10,618 nt of DNA from JAUREX01 sp044356825 (lineage in GTDB: Bacteria > Pseudomonadota > Alphaproteobacteria > Rhodobacterales > Rhodobacteraceae). The notes beneath the pieces are model-generated. The model searched no databases, had not been told where the DNA came from, and was given only the letters and a program-made list of their open reading frames with translations. Below are positions 7,349 through 10,618 of the stretch, in pieces. The position numbers were made by a program, and so were the translations under genes. Location: the NCBI GenBank assembly GCA_044356825.1, contig JBIKVM010000093.1, positions 1-10,618 of the forward strand, in the 5' to 3' direction. The first letter of the stretch is position 1. Each line of letters begins with the position of its first letter.

Positions 7349-8008
7349 ATGACAGCAGAGCACCCCGCCGATGACGACGAGGCCGCGCCCGCCGGGCGGC
7401 GGGGCTATCATCACGGCAACCTGCGCCAGGCGCTGGTCGATGCGACGCTCGACCTCATCGCCGAGCGGGGGCCGCAGGGCTTCACGCTGGCCGAGGCCGC
7501 CAAGCGCGCGGGCGTCTCGGCCGCCGCACCCTATCGCCATTTCGCCGGCCGCGACGAGCTGATCGCCGAGGTCGCGCGGCAGGGCTTCGATGCCTTCGCC
7601 GACCTCCTGGAACACGCCTATGACGATGGCCGGCCCTCGGCGCTCGCGGCCTTTTCGGCGACGGGGCGGGCCTATCTGGCCTTTGCCCGGCGCCATCCGG
7701 GCCATTACGTCGCGATGTTCGAAAGCGGCGTGATGCCCGGCGCGAACCCCGATCTGGCGCGCGCGGCCGAGCGCGCCAACCGCGTCGTGCTGCGCGCGGC
7801 CGAGGCGCTGCTCGCGCGCCTGCCGCCCGCCCGCCGGCCGCCCGCCGCAATGTTCGCGGCCCATGTCCAGGCCATGAGTCACGGGATCGTCGAACTCTAC
7901 GCCCGCGGCAAGCCGGGCGCGCGCGCCCCCTATGCCCCCGAGGATCTGCTCGAGAGCGGGATCGGCGTCTATCTGCGCGGTCTGGGCGTGCTCGATCCCG
8001 ACCGCTGA
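7349..8008 (+). CDS. TetR/AcrR-family transcriptional regulator, WHG-domain type
   Basis: A 219-residue TetR-family DNA-binding regulator of usual length. The N-terminal DNA-binding domain begins after a short acidic tail with GRRGYHHGNLRQALVDATL (from about residue 16). Its helix-turn-helix covers about residues 45-72: FTLAEAAKRAGVSAAAPYRH, then FAGRDELI. The ligand-binding half includes GHYVAMFESGVMP and MFAAHVQAMSHGIVELYARG. The His-Gly pair there matches the so-called WHG C-terminal domain, with Ser where Trp is common. Ligand and targets are unknown. ATG 7349 is the last start before the conserved region; GAGG at 7331-7334 is somewhat distant (14 nt), so a lower initiation rate or another start is possible. 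It is divergent from nrdJ across 127 nt and could regulate itself, nrdJ or neither. Confidence 0.9.
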   Translation: MTAEHPADDDEAAPAGRRGYHHGNLRQALVDATLDLIAERGPQGFTLAEAAKRAGVSAAAPYRHFAGRDELIAEVARQGFDAFADLLEHAYDDGRPSALAAFSATGRAYLAFARRHPGHYVAMFESGVMPGANPDLARAAERANRVVLRAAEALLARLPPARRPPAAMFAAHVQAMSHGIVELYARGKPGARAPYAPEDLLESGIGVYLRGLGVLDPDR

Positions 8009-8026
8009 AATCCCTTCGCCCCGCCC

Positions 8027-8058
8027 TTGACAGCCCGGGAAGCGCCCCCTACCTATGT
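8027..8058 (+). promoter_or_regulatory. Candidate promoter of the DUF2852 gene
   Basis: TTGACA (8027-8032) is a perfect -35 hexamer 66 nt before the chosen start codon. The -10 is uncertain: TACCTA (8050-8055) has ideal 17-bp spacing but a poor match, while CTATGT (8053-8058) looks better but is 20 bp away. CTTGAC with a CCTATGT-like -10 also recalls heat-shock sigma promoters of alphaproteobacteria, though the spacing is too long. Confidence 0.4.
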
Positions 8059-8078
8059 GAATGTGATTTACATTAACA
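8056..8078. promoter_or_regulatory. Strong 23-bp dyad, probable operator
   Basis: The half-site TGTnAATGTnA is mirrored by TnACATTnACA around centre 8067. Nine of eleven position pairs are complementary, with a perfect AATGT-N5-ACATT core (8060-8074). It is an island of A/T in a roughly 70% GC region. It lies just downstream of or over the -10 region of the DUF2852 gene and ends before its ribosome site, the usual place for a repressor. The spacing does not fit PpsR/CrtJ (TGT-N12-ACA), FNR or CtrA sites, and I cannot name the regulator. Confidence 0.5.
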
Positions 8079-8092
8079 CCGGAGGACACCGC

Positions 8093-8482
8093 ATGACTGC
8101 CGTTATGAGTTGGCCGGGGATGGTCGAGGACTGGCTCGACGCCCGCGGCAGGGGCGCCTGGATCACCGCCATGGTGCTTGCCTTCATCTTCGTCTGGCCG
8201 CTCGGCCTCGTGCTGCTCGGCTACATGATCTATGCCCGCAAGTTTTCCTGCCGGAGGCCCGAGATGATGAACGATGCCCGCCGCACGCTGCGCCGCAACC
8301 GCATGAGCCCGTCGGGCAACCTCGCCTTCGACGCCTACCGCGCCGACATGCTGAAGCGGCTGGAGGACGAACAAGCCGCCTTCGACGCGTTCCTGCTGCG
8401 CCTGCGCGAGGCGCGCGACAAGGCCGAGTTCGACACCTTCATGGACGAACGCGCGCGCCGCGCCCAACCCGTGCAGGACTGA
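8093..8482 (+). CDS. DUF2852-family small membrane protein
   Basis: A 129-residue protein of unknown function. A short N-terminus (MTAVMSWPGMVEDWLDARG) leads into one hydrophobic helix at about residues 23-45 (ITAMVLAFIFVWPLGLVLLG), then a basic cytoplasmic-looking segment (YARKFSC, RRTLRRNR). The C-terminal half is charged and predicted helical or coiled-coil (LKRLEDEQAAFDAFLLRLRE onward), containing FDAYRADML, and ends RRAQPVQD. This layout matches DUF2852 proteins, which are widespread in alphaproteobacteria. ATG 8093 is chosen because GGAGG (8081-8085) lies 7 nt upstream; an in-frame TTG at 8027 would sit inside the -35 element, and ATG 8105 lacks its own ribosome site. It has its own promoter and a strong upstream dyad, and a hairpin follows, so it is probably transcribed alone. 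Confidence 0.85.
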   Translation: MTAVMSWPGMVEDWLDARGRGAWITAMVLAFIFVWPLGLVLLGYMIYARKFSCRRPEMMNDARRTLRRNRMSPSGNLAFDAYRADMLKRLEDEQAAFDAFLLRLREARDKAEFDTFMDERARRAQPVQD

Positions 8483-8486
8483 TACG

Positions 8487-8512
8487 CCGGCCCAGCTCCC
8501 TCCGGGGGCCGG
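8487..8512 (+). terminator. Hairpin after the DUF2852 gene (probable terminator)
   Basis: CCGGCCC (8487-8493) and GGGCCGG (8506-8512) form a perfect 7-bp GC stem with a 12-nt loop, starting five bases after the stop codon. No clear T-run follows, but such T-poor hairpins are common at gene ends in high-GC genomes. The rest of the gap to 8584 shows no convincing promoter. Confidence 0.4.
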
Positions 8513-8584
8513 GCTCGGCACTGGACTTCGTGCCCTGAAGGATGGCTAGCTGAGCGAGATTGCATCGCGACGGGATCAGCCACC

Positions 8585-9760
8585 ATGCACGACATCGTCA
8601 TCCTTTCAGGCGCGCGCACCGCCATAGGCACCTTCGGGGGCGCGCTGGCCTCCCTCCCCCCGACCGAGACGGCCGCCATCGCGGCGCGCGCGGCGCTCGA
8701 ACGCGCGGGCGTGGCACCCGGGCAGATCGGGCATGTCGTCTTCGGCCATGTCATCAACACCGAGCCGCGCGACCTGTATCTCTCGCGCGTGGCGGCGATG
8801 GCGGCGGGCATCCCCGAGACGGTGCCCGCGATGAACGTGAACCGCCTCTGCGGGTCGGGGGCGCAAGCGATCGTGTCGGTGGCGCAGGCGCTGGCACTCG
8901 GGGATGCCGATTTCGGCCTCGCGGGCGGCGCCGAGAGCATGAGCCGCGCCCCCTACGCCCTGCCGGCCGCGCGTTGGGGCCAGAAGATGGGCGATGCGCG
9001 CGCCCTCGACATGATGACGGGTGCGCTGAGCTGCCCCTTCGGCACCGGGCACATGGGGATGACGGCCGAGAATGTCGCCGCCGCCCACGGCATCAGCCGC
9101 GCCGATCAGGACGCCTTCGCACTGGAAAGCCAAACCCGCGCCGCCGCCGCCATCGCCGCGGGGCGCTTCGCCCCCGACATCGTCGCGGTCGAGATCGCCT
9201 CGCGCAAGGGGCCGGTCAGCTTCGCGACGGATGAGCACCCCAAGGCCACGACCCCAGAGGCGCTCGCGGCGCTGAGGCCCGCCTTCCAGCGCGACGGCAC
9301 GGTGACGGCCGGAAATGCGAGCGGGATCAACGACGGGGCGGCGGCGCTCGTGCTCGCGCGCGCCGAGGCCGCCGAGCGGGCGGGGCTGAGGCCACGGGTG
9401 CGGCTGGCGGGCTATGCCCATGCGGGCGTTGATCCGAAGGTGATGGGGATCGGCCCGATCCCCGCGGTGGAGGCGCTCTGCGCGCGCACGGGGTTGTCGG
9501 TCGGCGACTTCGACGTGATCGAGTCGAACGAGGCCTTCGCGGCACAGGCGATCGCGGTCAGCCGGGGGCTCGGCCTCGATCCCGCGCGCGTCAACCCCAA
9601 TGGCGGGGCCATCGCCCTCGGCCACCCGATCGGGGCGACGGGGGCGATCATCACGCTCAAGGCACTCTCGGAGCTCGAACGCACGGGCGGGCGGCGCGCG
9701 CTCGTGACCATGTGCATCGGCGGCGGTCAGGGCATCGCGCTCGCGCTCGAACGGATCTGA
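8585..9760 (+). CDS. Acetyl-CoA acetyltransferase / beta-ketothiolase
   Basis: A complete 391-residue thiolase that condenses two acetyl-CoA to acetoacetyl-CoA or cleaves 3-ketoacyl-CoA. Catalytic Cys89 lies in NVNRLCGSGAQA, His347 in GHPIGATGA and Cys377 in CIGGGQG. These nearly coincide with the Zoogloea ramigera biosynthetic enzyme (Cys89, His348, Cys378). Other family marks are the N-terminal VILSGARTAIGTFGG, GGAESMSRAPYALP, the NEAFAAQA stretch and NPNGGAIALGHP. The length and CxGGGQG ending favour the PhaA/BktB/AtoB group. Whether it serves polyhydroxybutyrate synthesis, ketone metabolism or fatty-acid breakdown is open: no phaB, CoA-transferase or acyl-CoA dehydrogenase gene is adjacent, so I give no gene symbol. 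ATG 8585 begins the conserved sequence but has only a weak ribosome site (GGGA near 8573). Confidence 0.94.
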   Translation: MHDIVILSGARTAIGTFGGALASLPPTETAAIAARAALERAGVAPGQIGHVVFGHVINTEPRDLYLSRVAAMAAGIPETVPAMNVNRLCGSGAQAIVSVAQALALGDADFGLAGGAESMSRAPYALPAARWGQKMGDARALDMMTGALSCPFGTGHMGMTAENVAAAHGISRADQDAFALESQTRAAAAIAAGRFAPDIVAVEIASRKGPVSFATDEHPKATTPEALAALRPAFQRDGTVTAGNASGINDGAAALVLARAEAAERAGLRPRVRLAGYAHAGVDPKVMGIGPIPAVEALCARTGLSVGDFDVIESNEAFAAQAIAVSRGLGLDPARVNPNGGAIALGHPIGATGAIITLKALSELERTGGRRALVTMCIGGGQGIALALERI

Positions 9761-9777
9761 GGCCTTAACCCGGCCTT
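9759..9777 (+). terminator. Small hairpin at the thiolase stop (weak terminator candidate)
   Basis: GAGGCC (9759-9764) can pair with GGCCTT (9772-9777), including one G-U pair, around a 7-nt loop. The stem overlaps the stop codon and has no T-run. In the rest of the 74-nt gap before the kinase gene I see GC-rich sequence and no recognisable promoter, so read-through from the thiolase gene is possible. Confidence 0.22.
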
Positions 9778-9834
9778 CACCTGCACGCGCCACCCTTCGC
9801 GCCTCGGGCCGGGCGGGCAAGGTGGCGAGGCGGG

Positions 9835-10618
9835 ATGGACTGGGCGGAACGTCTGGCGCGCGAACGGCGCGCGCGGCTCGCGGCCGAGCGGATGCTCGAA
9901 CAGAAAAGCCGCGAGTTGCTGGCCGCGAACGAAAAGCTCGCGCTCCACGCCCGCGCCATCACCGACCAGTTCTATGAACAGCGGCAGGAAGCCGCCTCGG
10001 CACGCTCCGAGGCGGCGACGCTCAAGGGTCTCTCGTCGCGCTTCGTCGATGATCTCGAACGCGCCCATTCGGCGGCCGTCATGGCCGAGCGGCGGCTGTG
10101 GGATTCGATCAACACCATCAACGACGGCTTCGCCGTCTTCGATGCCCGCCAGCGCCTCGTCGCCGCCAACCGCGCCTTCCTCGCGCCCTTCGAGGCGGTG
10201 CCGGCCGTGCAGACCGGCATCTCCTATACCGAACTCTTGCGCATCTCGGCCCAGAGCGGGCTGATCGACCTCGGGGGCGAATCCGCCGATGCCTGGGTCG
10301 GGCGGATGCGCGCGCGGTGGGAGGGCGAGGACATCCCGCCCATCGAGCTGCGCTTCGCCTCGGGCGTCTGGGTGCGGTTCGTGGACCGGCGCGCGCGGGG
10401 CGGCGACATGGTGACCCTCGCGGTCGACATCACGGGGCAGATGCGCCTTCAGGCCGCGATCGAGGCGATCCCGGACGGTTTCGTGCTGTTCGACGCCGAG
10501 GGGCGGCTTGTCATGTGCAACGAACGCCACCGCGCCCTCTATCCCGAAAGCGCGCCCGCCCTGACGCCCGGGGCGCGGTTCGACGACATCCTGCGCTTCG
10601 GGCTGCGCAACGGCCAGT
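9835..10618 (+). CDS. PAS-domain sensor protein, probably hybrid histidine kinase (N-terminal part, truncated)
   Basis: The frame is open from ATG 9835 to the right edge, 261 full codons with no stop. Residues 1 to about 85 are a charged, predicted coiled coil (ERLARERRARLAAERMLEQK, then KSRELLAANEKLALHARAI). A first PAS domain starts at RRLWDSINTINDGFAVFDA (about 84) and runs to about 200, ending VDRRARGGDMVTLAVDITGQ. A second PAS domain starts near 207 (AIEAIPDGFVLFDAEGRLVM) and is cut off. No membrane segment or signal peptide is visible, so it should be cytoplasmic. Proteins of this N-terminal design in Rhodobacteraceae usually continue into HisKA, ATPase and receiver domains; here that part is outside the window and is inferred. 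The start has GGTGG (9821-9825) and GAGG (9827-9830, 4 nt spacing) upstream. The ligand is unknown, and no heme or flavin residue can be recognised. Confidence 0.8.
   Translation, partial: MDWAERLARERRARLAAERMLEQKSRELLAANEKLALHARAITDQFYEQRQEAASARSEAATLKGLSSRFVDDLERAHSAAVMAERRLWDSINTINDGFAVFDARQRLVAANRAFLAPFEAVPAVQTGISYTELLRISAQSGLIDLGGESADAWVGRMRARWEGEDIPPIELRFASGVWVRFVDRRARGGDMVTLAVDITGQMRLQAAIEAIPDGFVLFDAEGRLVMCNERHRALYPESAPALTPGARFDDILRFGLRNGQ

Noticed and set aside
4915..7374. A plus-strand open frame of about 819 codons opposite nrdJ
   Set aside because: It is the mirror frame of a well-supported class II reductase. It is rich in Arg, Gly and Ala without recognisable motifs, as expected from codon bias at about 70% GC.
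8056..8078. PpsR/CrtJ or CtrA site before the DUF2852 gene
   Set aside because: The TGT and ACA triplets have the wrong spacing (5 or 11 rather than 12), and there is no TTAA-N7-TTAA arrangement.
8606..9820. A minus-strand open frame of about 404 codons opposite the thiolase
   Set aside because: An antisense shadow of a gene with all thiolase catalytic residues; it has His/Arg/Gly-rich filler and no motif.
9727..10530. A minus-strand open frame of about 267 codons opposite the PAS sensor gene
   Set aside because: The plus strand is open through the right edge and gives a coiled coil plus two PAS domains; the antisense frame shows nothing recognisable.

Overview
This is a very GC-rich window, roughly 70% by eye, with tightly packed genes that look alphaproteobacterial. 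Rhodobacterales (Rhodobacter/Paracoccus relatives) is the most likely group. The evidence is a DUF2852 small membrane protein, a B12-dependent ribonucleotide reductase, a coiled-coil/double-PAS kinase of a type familiar from Rhodobacteraceae, and an FNR-like site close to the Rhodobacter/Paracoccus form. The assignment is inference from protein style; no rRNA or other marker is present. I see no mobile element, CRISPR array, tRNA or rRNA.

Layout. (1) 1-600, plus strand: the C-terminal 199 codons of a molybdopterin oxidoreductase, cut by the left edge. (2) 601-675: a compact regulatory gap with a near-consensus FNR/CRP-family site, a possible -10 element and two small dyads. (3) 676-4943, plus strand: a three-gene operon for a tripartite ABC exporter, made of a MacB/LolD-type ATPase, a 790-residue two-module FtsX permease and an HlyD-type periplasmic adaptor. 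The ATPase and permease genes overlap, and the adaptor follows after 3 nt. No outer-membrane channel gene is present. (4) 4963-7221, minus strand: nrdJ, convergent with the exporter operon. (5) 7349-8008, plus strand: a TetR-family regulator divergent from nrdJ. A good sigma70-type promoter for nrdJ lies in the gap and leaves a leader too short for a riboswitch. (6) 8093-8482, plus strand: a DUF2852 membrane protein preceded by a TTGACA -35 element and a strong dyad in an AT-rich patch. (7) 8585-9760, plus strand: a complete thiolase with its Cys-His-Cys catalytic set. (8) 9835 to the right edge, plus strand: the N-terminal 261 codons of a cytoplasmic PAS-domain sensor protein, probably a hybrid histidine kinase.

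How the genes work together. Only the exporter genes clearly form one functional unit. If the FNR-like site is real, exporter expression would respond to oxygen limitation. Such a response would fit a neighbouring molybdoenzyme gene and an oxygen-independent class II ribonucleotide reductase, but this link is inference. The rest looks like core or lightly accessory metabolism and regulation. I found no convincing novel defence or mobile system. The observations most worth following are the FNR-like site with its exporter, the adaptor's lone vicinal cysteine pair, and the unidentified operator before the DUF2852 gene.
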